Translations under genes and position numbers: made by a program
The notes under the pieces: model-generated
What the model was told of the DNA's origin: nothing
The model's input: the letters and a program-made list of their open reading frames with translations, nothing else
Database searches by the model: none
NCBI GenBank assembly: GCA_947623455.1
Contig: OX392538.1
Location: forward strand, 25,667,001 to 25,731,000
Length of the DNA stretch: 64,000 nt
Source of the DNA: Mimachlamys varia
Taxonomy: Eukaryota > Mollusca > Bivalvia > Pectinida > Pectinidae
Reading direction: 5' to 3'
Part shown: one piece after another, positions 1 through 11,625 of the stretch
Layout of the letters: each line of letters begins with the position of its first letter
How positions within the stretch are numbered: the stretch's first letter is position 1

Positions 1-148
1 CATTGTCTGTGAAAGTGTACAGTTTGTAATCTATGTTTAGCTTTTGCTTCCTTTCTATGTATTTTGTTAATTACCATGTTTTAAGTTTTTTGCTTTTTTT
101 TTTAATAAATGTTTGTCGCAGAAATATAGTTCTGCTATAGGGCTAATG

Positions 149-287
149 CACAGTTGCTTGAGTTTCTGTCAGTATATAAAACAGTGTTTATATATAGAGC
201 CGCGGCCCATTACAGAATTACTGTAATGGGAGGCTCATTTCACACATATATATTTTTTTATTTACTGACAGAAACTCAAGCAACTGT
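149..287. mobile_element. hAT-like MITE with 8-bp target duplication
   Basis: The ends CACAGTTGCTTGAGTTTCTG and its inverse near 262-287 form inverted repeats of about 28 bp, flanked by direct repeats GGCTAATG at 141-148 and 288-295. An 8-bp duplication is typical of hAT transposons. The interior holds a second hairpin (206-230, CCCATTACAG stem). There is no coding capacity. Confidence 0.75.
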
Positions 288-295
288 GGCTAATG

Positions 296-1118
296 TTACT
301 TTATTAATTTGCGTGCAACTTTAAATAGTGTTTCTTCTATCTTGTGTCTTGTGTACGTAATGCATGAGCCACACGCATTGTATTTACCAGGGTTACATAT
401 ATGATGAACGATATTTTCTCTTGATTTGATAAAAAAATAAACATTGTATTCCATATCATCCGTTTATCGTCCGCTTTGAGCCTGTGAAATGACAATCCGC
501 TTTGATACTTCGTTTCAGAAATGACATTCCAAAAGACACTACTATAATTGAGATGTCCAGAAATGGCCCTTTTTCCCTTGAATTCGTTCAACTGTGGGAA
601 GCCAATCAATACCTTCCTTAAATGTACCACACCTCGTGATCATCCCACGTGACTCACATTCTAACAGAAACACTAGTAAACATTTGTGCATCAATAATTC
701 TTAATAGCAGGGGTGTGCATCAACATGTCATACGTATTGATTTTGGATTTATGTAAATGACAAATTGCAGAAAGATTGATATTGAGTTTTTTTAAACTTC
801 CCTTGCTTATATTTCTTTTGTAGTACAATGTAATAGTGGGTTTTATACCTTGACCGAAACGCCCAGTTTAAGGTTGAGCAACCCAAGGTTATGTTTGATC
901 CCATTAAACCCCCTTCCGTTATATTATAGTCGTTTACTATAAAACGATACTTGCTGTTCCCCGAGACTTTCGTCGAGTGAGCTTATCGACTCCCTGATCT
1001 AGCGTTATATTGAGTGGGGAGACAGTTTTCTGTCGACTCGTCAGTTACAACCTACAAAAGCACGATACATAATTCAAAAATAACATTTCACAATACACTA
1101 ACTTTAACCATTATTTAG
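296..1118. other. AT-rich intergenic sequence, no gene seen
   Basis: Short open frames only, with no domain signal or splice-consistent chain. Nothing repetitive was recognised. Confidence 0.5.
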
Positions 1119-1340
1119 GTTTGGTTTATTTTGTTTGCGTCCTATAACAGCGAGAGTTACGTAAAGACATGCCAGGTTTTGAAGGTTGGAGGAAAGCCGG
1201 GATACCCGAAAAAAAACCAACCGACCTGGGGTCAGAACCTGGCAACTTCCCCACGTTAGTTTCGAACTCTCAACCCAGAGTTGGAGGGCTAGTGGTAGAA
1301 TGTCGGGACACCTAAACACTCGACCCCCTTCCTCCCCCAT
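1119..1340 (-). mobile_element. SINE with tRNA-Leu/Ser-like head
   Basis: On the minus strand: TCGAGTGTTTAGGTGTCCCG, then ACATTCTACCACTAGCCCTC, box B-like GAGTTCGAAAC, and a body with CAAAACCTGGCA. The A-rich tail ends AAACAAAATAAACCAAACC. A second, better-preserved copy with GTGGCCGAG box A lies at 20611-20826 on the other strand. Confidence 0.7.
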
Positions 1341-1644
1341 TTTCACCAACTTGCACAACACAATTGCAAAAAGAAACAGTATCATTTGTTTGGAAAGTGA
1401 AGGGATAATAACCCGGCTCTTCTCAAATTTGCAAATTTTATATATTTTTCTAAGTTTCTTATTTCATTTGTTTTTCGTACATTGTATATAGAAGATAGAA
1501 GTACGGACTTAGAAAGCATATAATCTAATCGAAGTCCCTTCTATTAATCATGCTGATGAACAAATGCAGATTTAAACAATTACTGTGTGTTTTATTGTAT
1601 GTAAATGTATTGGTTACCTGTATTTTATTACAAAATGTGCAAGT

Positions 1645-2530
1645 ATCATAACTAGAAAATATACGTTTCGTAACCAGTAAATACACGTTTCGTAACCAGT
1701 AAATATACGTTTCATAACCAGTAAATATACGTTTCGTAACCAGTAAATGTACGTTTCGTAACCAGTAAATACGTGTTTTGTAACCAGTAAATACATGTTT
1801 CTTTACCAATTATGAATAGATACGTTTTCGTAACTAGTAAATGCATATATCTTATCAGTAAATGCATGTTTTGTAACCAGTAAATATACGTTTCATAACC
1901 AGTAAATATACGTTTCGTAACCAGTAAATACGTGTTTTGTAACCAGTAAATACATGTTTCTTTACCAATTATGAATAGATACGTTTTTCGTAACTAGTAA
2001 ATGTATATATCTTAACCAGTAAATGCATGTTTCGTAACCAGTAAATATACGTTTCGTAACCAGTAAATATACGTTTCGTAACCAGTAAATATACGTTTCG
2101 TAACCAGTAAATATACGTTTCGTAACCAGTAAATACGTGTTTTGTAATCAGTAAATACATGTTTCTTTACCAATTATGAATAGATACGTTTTTCGTAACT
2201 AGTAAATGCATATATCTTAACCAGTAAATGCATGTTTCGTAACCAGTAGATATAGGTTTTGTAACCAGTAAATACATTATATCTAGCATCATATCTATAC
2301 GTCCCTGTATCTAGTAAATGCACTTTTCGTAGCTAGTTAATAGATTTTTCGTAAACAGTTAATGCCTGTTTCGTAACCAGTAAATACATTATATTTAGTA
2401 AATGCATGTTTCGTTACCAGTCAATGCATGTTTCGTAACTAGTTAATGCATGTTTCATATCTAGTAAATTGTTTTTTTCGTAACTACAAAATGCATGTTT
2501 TGTAACCAATAAATACATTGTATCTAGTAA
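1645..2530. repeat. 22-bp minisatellite with higher-order structure
   Basis: The unit is GTAACCAGTAAATATACGTTTC (22 bp, positions 2041-2130 show perfect copies), repeated about 35-40 times and increasingly degenerate towards the right. A longer block with ACCAATTATGAATAGATACG recurs near 1806, 1966 and 2170, giving a higher-order period of roughly 160-205 bp. Open frames inside it are repeat artefacts. Confidence 0.85.
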
Positions 2531-2794
2531 ATGTTGGTAATTAATGTTTCCAAATGTTTATACTTATTATATTGCATTGTTATTATGTTATGCAAAGTAT
2601 CCATATATGTAAATATATTATGGAGAGGGACTTTGTAATGTTGTTATAACTTGTGGCTTATCCGTTTGCTTTATTTAAGCGATAAAATATGTTCAAATCA
2701 AAGTAAATGCATGTTTCGTTACCAGTTAATGTATGGTTCGTAATTATGAAACAAGTTATCCAACTTATATAAATCACTATTGTTGGTCATGATT

Positions 2795-2958
2795 TAAGCG
2801 CGCGAGGGGTCTTATAGTGGAATGAAACCGGAGAACCCGGAGAAAATCCACGTGGTCGGGCAGGTGACCCCATACCTTTTCACGTCCGGTCGGGGAATCG
2901 AACCGCGGCCGCCTTGGTGAAAGGCAAGTGCGCTCTCCACTGCGCCAACCGACCACCC
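2795..2958 (-). mobile_element. SINE with tRNA-Glu-like head
   Basis: The minus strand begins GGGTGGTCGGTTGGCGCAGT, has CTTGCCTTTCACCAAGGCGG (anticodon-loop region resembling tRNA-Glu TTC) and box B GGTTCGATTCCCCG. The body then has GGTCACCTG and TTTTCTCCGGGTTCTCCGG. The body after the tRNA-like part shows this is a SINE, not a tRNA gene. Confidence 0.8.
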
Positions 2959-3262
2959 AATTAGGTAAAACTACAATAAAATAATAAACAAAAAACTCAT
3001 ACCCTAACTCCAGTTCAATAACACGGATACAGGAACTTAAATACAACAAAACAAAACCAAAAGTTAATTAAAGTACAGAAATCTCTCCACCGTCACAAAA
3101 AAAAATATCTTGGTATTCTAATCCGCGACAGAATCAGCCTCAGGATAGATGGTTAATAGCTATGCTTTTAATAGAGATTTTAAGGCCCTTTTCCCAAGTT
3201 AATGGAATAGCTTATTAATCTTACCATACCCAATACACTCGAGCACACATCCAACATTTTAT

Positions 3263-3420
3263 GTCGGGTGGTGCAGTGGCTAGGGCTCTTTCCTATCACC
3301 AAGGCGGCCGGGGTTCGATTCCCCGACCGGACGGGAAAAGGTACGGGGTCACCTGCTCGACCACGAGGATTTTCTCCGGGTACTCCGGTTCCTACCACAC
3401 TAAGACCCCTCTCGCGCTTA
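3263..3420 (+). mobile_element. SINE, same tRNA-Glu-like family
   Basis: Plus-strand copy: GGGTGGTGCAGTGGCTAGGG, CACCAAGGCGGCCGGGGTTC, then TTTTCTCCGGGTACTCCGG and CTCGCGC. It lies about 300 bp from the 2795-2958 copy in the opposite orientation. Confidence 0.8.
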
Positions 3421-3480
3421 CTTCCGGACCAACAAGAATGATTAATATAAGTTTGATAACTTGTTTCAAAATTGTTGTAA

Positions 3481-4229
3481 AATAAATAAAGCTTATTCTC
3501 TAAACAATTTATTGTACTGGAAATGTATCTGACGACAGATGATGGGACGAGGACCCACAGGGACCTGAGGATTTGTTACAGCTAATCTTGGACCTAAACT
3601 CAGGTTTTTAGAGTAATTATACAATTTTTGGGGGGTTTAGATCAATTCTCAATAAAAATGCCTCCCTTATTATTCCCTGGTCAGAGCATGTATGACTCCA
3701 AAAACCTTGGTTTAGGTCCAAAACAAGTTGTAACAAATTTCCATGTCCCTCAATTGTCAGGTCCCTGTGGGTACGGGAACTACTTATGTAAGTTACATCA
3801 TGTTGATTGATAGATAGGACTAGAGTGAATGTACTGGAATGACCATCCTCACATACAGCCTGGATTAACCCTTGTATTGGCTCTCTGTAGGATCTCGCGT
3901 AAACATCGTACCAGCTGTTCTATCAGTTGGTATCTAGACGCATTATCTCTGCATTGTTTGCGATCACATTGCCAGCCACACCCTTTTTACAGCTCAATAT
4001 TTGAACAGTTTAAATATATATATTTCGCTGACAGCGCTGGAATATTGGGTCTCCTATAATTTTCTATGTATTAAATGCGCTATTGATGTTAACAGTTTAA
4101 GTTTTATTGCGCTGTTCTAACTGGAAAAGGCATTTCCAAAAATTAAATATGAAACGTTATGTAGAATTACCGATGGAAAAAAAAAACACTTTCTTCATAA
4201 TTTTTTTTTCAGAAGATCCCTAAATGCAT
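3481..4229. other. No gene recognised
   Basis: AT-rich sequence with an imperfect inverted pair: CACAGGGACCTGAGGATTTG near 3557 and the inverse CAATTGTCAGGTCCCTGTGG near 3751. It could be an old fold-back element of about 200 bp. No coding evidence. Confidence 0.35.
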
Positions 4230-4233
4230 TTAA

Positions 4234-4615
4234 AGGCCCAATATACGTACTTTCAGGAAATTTGTCTGGATTCTGGAAAATTCTGAAAAAAAGTCCAGTA
4301 GATAACAATGCAAAAACAAGTCTAAAACAAAGAAAACCTGAGCAGTAACTAACAAAAAACTCTTGACAGAAAAATCCAAAGAATTGAAAATAATTCAGGT
4401 GTGGCCCACTTTAACAACAAGTCGAAGTTGGAAAGACAGTTCAAAATGGACGCGTGTTTACAAATACCGAGTTTAAACTGCTGTTGTACCGGTGACCGCG
4501 TAAGAATCTTGAATATTGCCGATATCAGTTAATCTTAACTAAATCTGTAAATATGATAAGTTATGAGGCTTGATTTTCGCTTCAAGTTTTGCCGAAAGTT
4601 ACGTATATTTGACCT
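4234..4615. mobile_element. TTAA-flanked MITE, copy 1
   Basis: Starts AGGCCCAATATACGTA and ends TACGTATATTTGACCT, inverted termini of about 16 bp with two mismatches, flanked by TTAA at 4230-4233 and 4616-4619. TTAA duplication is the signature of piggyBac-type transposons, so this is a non-autonomous piggyBac-like element. 382 bp, non-coding. Other copies are at 6268 and 28891. Confidence 0.78.
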
Positions 4616-4724
4616 TTAATACCCCACCGACCCCCAAAAATATAAAAGATAAATAAATAAATAGAAGATAAAATATAAAAAAGAAAATATGAAACCTGCC
4701 AAAACACTCACGTTGTTTCGAGGG

Positions 4725-5150
4725 CTGAACAGGATATTATAGACAAGGAACGTTTAATTGCCGAACTGTGGTGCATACTGCTAATTTAAGGCAATTTTCC
4801 ATTTGTTTCATTTCCTATCAGAAATAAAGATAAATTGAACATATTTGTTGGTTAAGGTTCAAATTTCTACATGTGTAAAGCTACTGAATGATTTCTTATT
4901 AGTTTGCGTAACAAGGGGCTGAACAGGATATTATAGACAAGGAACGTTAATTAATTGCCGAACTGTGGTGCATACCGCTAATTTAAGGCAATATTCTATT
5001 TGTTTCATTTCTTATCGGAAACAGGGACGTATACGTCCCTGTCGGAAATAAAGATCAATTGAACACAATTGTTGGTTAAAACTCGAATTTCTACATGTGT
5101 AAAGCTGCTGAATGATTTCTTATTAATTTGCGTAACAGTATGAATATATA
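4725..5150. repeat. Tandem duplication of about 190 bp
   Basis: TGAACAGGATATTATAGACA to TTTGCGTAACA occurs at about 4725-4912 and again at 4917-5148 with roughly 90% identity. The second copy is longer because it carries a 20-bp palindromic insertion at 5022-5041. Confidence 0.8.
5022..5041. mobile_element. 20-bp perfect palindrome with direct flanks
   Basis: CAGGGACGTATACGTCCCTG sits between TCGGAAA (5015-5021) and TCGGAAA (5042-5048). The empty site is preserved in the left half of the tandem duplication as ATCAGAAATAAAG, so this is a genuine insertion with a 7-bp duplication, perhaps two fused transposon ends. Confidence 0.55.
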
Positions 5151-6267
5151 ATCAAGCAAAAAACCGTAATTTAATAACTAAATCGATTTAGTAATAAGAC
5201 ATTTACATGATATTGTGCATTGTTTTGTTTAAAAAAAATATTCAAAGAAAGACGACAAAATTGACCCAAAACTTTTTTTAAACCTCCTATTCATCATGTA
5301 TTGTCGTCACCCCTTGCCAGAGTACCACATGTTACACCGGCTTCACAAACACAATATACTGGGGCTTTGTTCAGGATAATTGATCGGGCCCGAGGTAGTC
5401 CCTGGAAGATCTATAGCGGTAGTCTGATGCCTACACAGATATGTATTCACCGAGAGTCGTAACATCTTGTACGTTAAGGTAAAAATGATCCATTAACGAT
5501 TTTTGTATAAGTAGAGGGATTAGTGAGCATGACAATTGATATCTACATAAATGTCTTATATCTGAATTGAGCAGAATCAATATAGGATAACATGTGTGTG
5601 TATGATATGTCATTTGTCCTGGCGGGTATTGAATGTCCCCTTGCCCATCCTGTCCGGGAAAAATCGGTTTCATATCACGTGGGTATATAAAATTCGTCTT
5701 ACAGGCTCGGTATTGTCATGAAATGAAATGAACAAATAGAAAAGATACCTTTTCTCAAGGTGTACAGTAGAATGCGGCAAGTATACACAGTTTTGTTTCT
5801 GGTGTGATATAGCTGCAATGAACATTTCAGATTTACCCGAGTATATCGGCAACATATTCATATAAATATAATTACACATCTGTCTATGAACATTTCATAA
5901 TTATTAAGTTATATGGAACACCGGAGACATGTTATAAGAACTGGCAAGTGCCAGGGTTCTAATTTAGAAGAGAACACCATTCCGTACAACAAAACAACAT
6001 ATTCTTATTAATTCGTGATACTGACTGTGACTGCTAATTTTGCAAAATTTAATTGGATATACGAAAATAAAATGATCTAGTTTGATAAAAAGGTAATACA
6101 ACTTAAAAGAAATGACCCAATGCCTTAAAAAAGGAAAAGAAAAAACAGATGATTGATCGTTTGATTTTATAAAACCGGAAAAAATCATGATAGAACATAA
6201 ACTTGTATTCACCATGCATGAAGTCACAAGGCCACGTATAATCTTATATGATATAATAAGTGATAAG
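5151..6267. other. No gene recognised
   Basis: AT-rich sequence with open frames no longer than about 100 codons, none with recognisable domains or a splice-compatible chain. Confidence 0.45.
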
Positions 6268-6653
6268 TGGTCCAATATACTTAACTTCAGGAGTTTTTTC
6301 GTGATTCTAAAAAATTATGAAAAAATATCCAGTTGATAACAATGCAAAAATAAGCCTGAAACGAAGTAAACCTGAGCGGTAACTAACGAGAAAGTCTGGA
6401 CAGAAAAATCTTAAGAATTGAAAATAATTCAGGTGGGGCCCACTTCAACAACAAACCGAAGTGAGAAGACGGTTCAAAATGGACGCGTGTTTACAAATAC
6501 CGAGATTCAACTGCTGTTGTACCGGTAACCGCGAAATAATTCATCTTGAATATTGCTGATATCAGTTTATCTTAACTAATATCTATAAATATAATCAGTG
6601 TTTAGGCTTGATTTTCGCTTCAAGATGTGCCGAAAGTTACGTATATTGGGCCT
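6268..6653. mobile_element. TTAA-type MITE, copy 2 (left end decayed)
   Basis: Same orientation and interior as the 4234 copy (AATGCAAAAATAAGCCTGAA, GACGCGTGTTTACAAATACC). The right end TACGTATATTGGGCCT is followed by TTAA; the left end TGGTCCAATATACTTA has lost the consensus and the TTAA. Confidence 0.7.
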
Positions 6654-7317
6654 TTAATAAACCAAGAATATATACAAATACTAATTTTGTATGTATAAGA
6701 TGTTTTCTGTAATAACTAAGTCGTTTTCATTGTGCATACTAATGAGATTATAATAATATTTGATGTAAATTGTAGGTACTGGTATATGGCATACGAAATT
6801 GTTGTATCTTTTTTAGTATTATATCTCAAAGGCTGTCATTGAATACTATTTATTTTAAAGTATGTCATTTCATACATATTTATGGAAAAGGACGTTTCCA
6901 AGTTTTTTTAACTTGTGTCTAATTCCTTTTAAATAATCACAACTAAAATATGTTTAAACTAACAAAATCTTGAAAACAGAATATGAATTGATTAAATAGA
7001 ATATTCATACTGTTAAGCTGTCGATGCTTTAAACACTCGGAAGCCTTCCCGGTAAAGTAGATATAATGGCAATATTTCACAAAGCACTCCCTTTATATAA
7101 CCTTTGACATCTGTCCCCGCCCCAATGGTTCATTTCATCTCGATTACCGACAGTCGATCAGGCTTCAGAACATTTAACTGAGAAAGCGTGAGATTATTGA
7201 TTTGATATTGACCGTCTATTACTTAAATATTAAGGCTACTCCATCAATAGGTCTATACTCCATCATATTACCTCTATACGGTAGTGTTAAATTTCAAGCG
7301 AAGCGTGCTGAGAGTAA

Positions 7318-7512
7318 GGCCCATGTTTCATCAACGTTCTTTAACTTAAGGAAACTCCTTAACCTTAAAATTCTCCTTAGGAAAGCATTACAGAATTTAA
7401 GGAAATTTCCTAAACTAAGGATTTTCTCCTTAACTTCTGTGATGCTTTCTTATAGAGATTTTTAAGTTAAGGAGTATTCTTAAGTTAAGGAACATTGATG
7501 AAACCGGGTGCT
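7318..7512. mobile_element. Fold-back MITE
   Basis: The inverted termini GTTTCATCAACGTTCTTTAA and the inverse TTAAGGAACATTGATGAAAC enclose several TTAAGGA-type repeats that pair with one another, so almost the whole 195 bp can fold. No clear target duplication was seen. Confidence 0.6.
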
Positions 7513-7619
7513 GGTGCTATATGCGTGCGGTACCGTTATCAAAATCAACCATACTACAGTATCAAATTTCCAGGTAGCGTGCTAAGAGTCAGGTAATTTA
7601 CCAGTCATCGTTTATTCAA

Positions 7620-7799
7620 GGTTGAGATGAAACGTTGTATAAACATTTAATTAATATTCTATTTTGAAAGTTGAAACAACGTACCACAATCTTACGTTTC
7701 TTCAACGTTGGGCTTCAACGTTGAACTTTGAAACGTTGTTTCAACTTTCAAAATCTATTACAAATCAAACGTTGAAACAACGCTGCGATTCAACGTAGA
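7620..7799. repeat. Inverted repeats built from an AACGTTGAAAC motif
   Basis: TTTTGAAAGTTGAAACAACG near 7661 and its inverse CGTTGTTTCAACTTTCAAAA near 7733 flank further GTTGAA and TTCAAC copies. It looks like a degenerate fold-back element abutting the tandem-repeat element at 7800. Confidence 0.45.
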
Positions 7800-9276
7800 A
7801 CAAGATAATTCAACGAATTACAGTCCCCCACCGGGTTGTTATCTCGAGATCCAATAGCAATGAGTGTGAATCTCGAGATGCAATAAGGTCCGTGACACAC
7901 CGCCTTCCCACAGGGAACTATACTACCAAGTATTAAGTTCTAATCCTTAATAGTGTAGGAGATAGAACCTGGACAAATTTTTCTTTCTTTAATGTAGGTC
8001 AGAGGTCAAAATATAGGTCACAGTGACCCGGTTTTGGTACGCGACACACCGCCTTCCCACGGAGAACCATACTACCAAGTATTAAGTTCTAGTGCTTTAT
8101 AGTGTAGGAGATAGAGCCCGGACAAACTTTTACTTTAATGTAGGTCAGAGGTCAAAATATAGCAAAATAAAGGTCACAGTGACCCGGTTTTGGTACGCGA
8201 CACACCGCCTTCCCACAAGGAACCATACTACCAAGTATTAAGTTCTAGTCCTTTATAGTGTAGGAGATAGAGCCCGGACAAACTTTTACTTTAATGTAGG
8301 TCAGAGGTCAAAATATAGCAAAATAAAGGTCACAGTGACCCAGTTTTGGTACGCGACACACCGCCTTCCCACAGGGAACTATACTACCAAGTATAAAGTT
8401 CTAATCCTTAATAGTGTAGGAGATAGAACCTGGACAAATTTTTCTTTCTTTAATGTAGGTCAGAGGTCAAAATATAGGTCACAGTGACCCGGTTTTGGTA
8501 CGCGACACACCGCCTTCCCACGGGGAACCCATACTACCAAGTATTAAGTTCTAGTGCTTTATAGTGTAGGAGATAGAGCCCGGACAAGCTTTTTCTTTAA
8601 TGTAGGTCAGAGGTAAAAATATAGGTCACAGTGACCCGGTTTTGGTACGCGACACACCGCCTTCCCACAAGGAACCATACTACCAAGTATTAAGTTCTAG
8701 TCCTTTATAGTGTAGGAGATAGAGCCCGGACAAACTTTTACTTTAATGTAGGTCAGAGGTCAAAATATAGCAAAATAAAGGTCACAGTGACCCGGTTTTG
8801 GTACGCGACACACCGCCTTCCCACAAGGAACCATACTACCAAGTATTAAGTTCTAGTCCTTTATAGTGTAGGAGATAGAGCCCGGACCAACTTTTACTTT
8901 AATGTAGGTCAGAGGTCAAAAAATAGCAAAATATAGGTCACATTGACCCGGTTTTTGTACGCGACACACTGCCTTCCCACAGAGAACAATACTACTAAGT
9001 ATTAAGTTCTAGTGCTTTATAGTGTAGGAGATAGAGCCCGGACAAGCTTTTTCTTTAATGTAGGTCAGAGGTCAAAATATAGGTCACAGTGACCCGGTTT
9101 TTATATGCGACACACCGCCTTCCCACAGGGAACCCACACACTTAGTATGAAGTTCCAGTGTCTTAAAGTATGGGAGATAGAGCCCGGACAAATAGTGTGC
9201 GGAAGGACGGACGGACGGACGGACGGACACAACGCAAACCTATAGTCCCCCCCGGATTCCGGTGGGGGACTAATAA
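7800..9276. mobile_element. Helitron/HINE-like element with nine ~150-bp tandem units, copy 1
   Basis: The left end CAAGATAATTCAACGAATTA is shared with a second copy at 25421. Subterminal inverted repeats AGTCCCCCACCGG (7822-7834) and CCGGTGGGGGACT (9259-9271) bracket it; the latter also closes a 3' hairpin with AGTCCCCCCCGGA. Between them are nine units starting GCGACACACCGCCTTCCCAC, spaced 146-149 or 156 bp (an indel of about 8 bp, AGCAAAATA), then (GGAC)n. Tandem units, a 3' hairpin and subterminal repeats recall Helentron-associated elements and bivalve pearl-type elements. Units carry AGGTCAGAGGTCA and GGTCACAGTGACC. Confidence 0.7.
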
Positions 9277-9924
9277 GCTGCTTACCTTGATCTTTACTTA
9301 AGCTATGACCAACATGGACAGCTTAGTACTAAGCTATATGATTAAAGTGGCGATTTCTATTTTTCGATCGTGAGCTTTCCCTTTCTTGATACTAACATCC
9401 CTGCTTCTCCAACATATGCATGGACTTAACATGTTGCAGTTGATTCGTTATTCTAGGGCTGGTCCGAAGGGTTCTGATTCTCTGACACGCTAAATATTTG
9501 GACCGCAGGGGGGTGCGATCGTAAGAATGCATCTCTAGTTACGGGTCGCTGTTTAAGCTGTAATATGAAACTTTTTCTATCACATGTAAATTAGTATCAA
9601 TGGAAGGAACATATATTTTTCTAATAACTTACACCTTGAATCAATTCACAGGATGTCGCTATAACTAACTGTCACCACCAATTTCTAAAATATAACCGGC
9701 TTCCTGACATCTATTTGAAAATGGCCGCGCGTCGAGAGATCCCGTGAGAATTTCTTTCTGCACTATCTATTTTTGATTACATGACGATAAGAAATTTGAA
9801 ATTTGCTATATAATCATCAAAAACTCATCCAGGTCTAGCAGTCTGGCAGTAGGTGTGTTTCTGAGAACGATCGTGACATGGTATGCATGGAGATTTTGTG
9901 CTTTTCTTACTAAGAATGGGATAT
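9277..9924. other. No gene recognised
   Basis: Unremarkable AT-rich sequence between a tandem-repeat element and an inverted repeat. Confidence 0.45.
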
Positions 9925-10276
9925 GTCATCCTCGCTATCCAGGGTTTACCGTCACCTACGCTCTCTACACCTCTGAAATATGTCGTGACAAAACTGAAAG
10001 CTCCATATGCGCCGAATTGTTGATGAGACAAGAAAACCGGTTCGACCATTTAATGCACATTAAAAGAATCTCGTGGTCACGTAACGGTAAAATTGTCAAG
10101 CTCTGAAATCGGCTGCTGCTCTTTTATAGTTTTTAAAAGACAGGTATCCCCTTAGCGCTTGGTCAGGTTATTCTTTTTACCAGAGCGTGCCTTCATGATC
10201 AGTTTTGCTATGGCATATTCCAGGGGTGTAGAGAGCGTAGGTGAGCGTAACCCCTGGATATCGAGGATGTGGATAT
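9925..10276. repeat. Inverted repeat, ~66-bp arms
   Basis: GTCACCTACGCTCTCTACAC (about 9950-9969), within an arm at about 9925-9990, is inverted at 10210-10275 (GTGTAGAGAGCGTAGGTGA). The right arm itself holds a CCAGGGGT/ACCCCTGG hairpin. The open frames over it are artefacts of symmetry. Confidence 0.65.
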
Positions 10277-10914
10277 GGATGAAGGGTCAATCCAGTGCCA
10301 AATAAGGATACCTACGTCCAGACGGTAATGATAGCAATGTACATTAACAGATGTCAAGAACTCAACATTAATCAATTAACTATCTAAGCCACTTATCAGT
10401 GAACACGTCTTCCTTTAAATGTATCAAATTGAACGAAAAATGCCGCTAATTGCAATTGAGGCCCAGGCGGTGCCAGATCAAACAGAAAAAGAACATTTAA
10501 ATAAGCTCCATCAGTACATCAGAATTGATTAGTGACAAGAAAAATCGATTAAATTAAATGAAATCAAAGCCAGCCTGGGCCTATATTCATGAAACCGTCA
10601 ATTAAATTGTGTCTAATGCTTAAAAACTAAATATAAACACTGAAACAGTATTTGGCTTCAACTATCTTCAAATTATTTCCAAATCTTTTTAAATATCTCT
10701 TCATTAATCTATAACCGGATCAAGAAATTTCGTTGTTGTCTGCCTTTTCGAAATAAATTATCCATAGACAACTTTATTTCAAATACATCAAAATGTGCAA
10801 CACGATGTTGACAGGAGATAATCTAATCAAACATTGCAAAAAAAAAAACAAAAAGATTTATACAGAAAGCATAAGATACTCTTAATGAGGACACGAGTTC
10901 CACAGGGAAATGTT
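10277..10914. other. No gene recognised
   Basis: AT-rich intergenic sequence. CCTGGGCCTATATTCATGAA near 10575 resembles one end of the GGGCCCGTATTCATGAAACT-type MITE found at 23564, so part of an old copy may lie here. Confidence 0.35.
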
Positions 10915-11625
10915 ATTATCAGCCTTGGATGACCGTTAGTCTTCATTGTTTGTCAGCCTCGAATAGCCGTAAGTGTACATCTTTTATCAGGCTTGGATGA
11001 CCGTTAGTCTTCATTGTTTGTCAGCCTCGGATAGCCGTAAGTGTACATCTTTTATCAGGCTTGGATGACCGTTAGTCTTCATTGTTTGTCAGCCTCGGAT
11101 AGCCGTAAGTATACATCGTTTATCAGCCTCGGATGGTCGTAAGTATACATCGTTTATCAGCATCGGATGGTCGTAAGTCTACATCGTTTATCAGCATCGG
11201 ATGATCGTAAGTATACATCGTTTATCAGCATCGGATGATCGTAAGTATACATCGTTTATCAGCATCGGATGGTCGTAAGTCTACATCGTTTGTCAGCCTC
11301 GGATGGTCGTAAGTCTACATCGTTTGTCAGCCTCGGATGGTCGTAAGTCTACATCGTTTATCAGCCTCGGATGGTCGTAAGTATACATCGTTTATCAGCA
11401 TCGGATGGTCGTAAGTCTACATCGTTTGTCAGCCTAGGATGGTCGTAAGTCTACATCGTTTATCAGCATCGGATGATCGTAAGTATACATCGTTTATCAG
11501 CATCGGATGGTCGTAAGTCTTCATCGTTTGTCACCTTCGAATGGTCGTAAGTCTTCATCGTTTGTCAGCATCGGATGGTCGTACGCCTACATCGTTTGTC
11601 AGCATCGGATGGTCATAAGATTGGG
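10915..11625. repeat. 34-bp minisatellite, ~21 units
   Basis: The unit is TCGTAAGTCTACATCGTTTG plus TCAGCCTCGGATGG. The first few units alternate two variants (GGATGACCGTTAGTCTTCAT and GGATAGCCGTAAGTGTACAT), giving a 68-bp higher-order repeat before the array becomes a simple 34-mer. Confidence 0.88.

Noticed and set aside
1525..2160. Minus-strand frames with YLLVTKRIFTGYE repeats
   Set aside because: Translation of the 22-bp minisatellite; no initiation or splice context.
1645..2530. CRISPR-like array
   Set aside because: Units are contiguous 22-mers without unique spacers, and the genome is eukaryotic.
2880..2958. tRNA-Glu gene
   Set aside because: The head resembles tRNA-Glu, but it is followed by a conserved SINE body also present at 3263 and 27840, so it is a SINE promoter.
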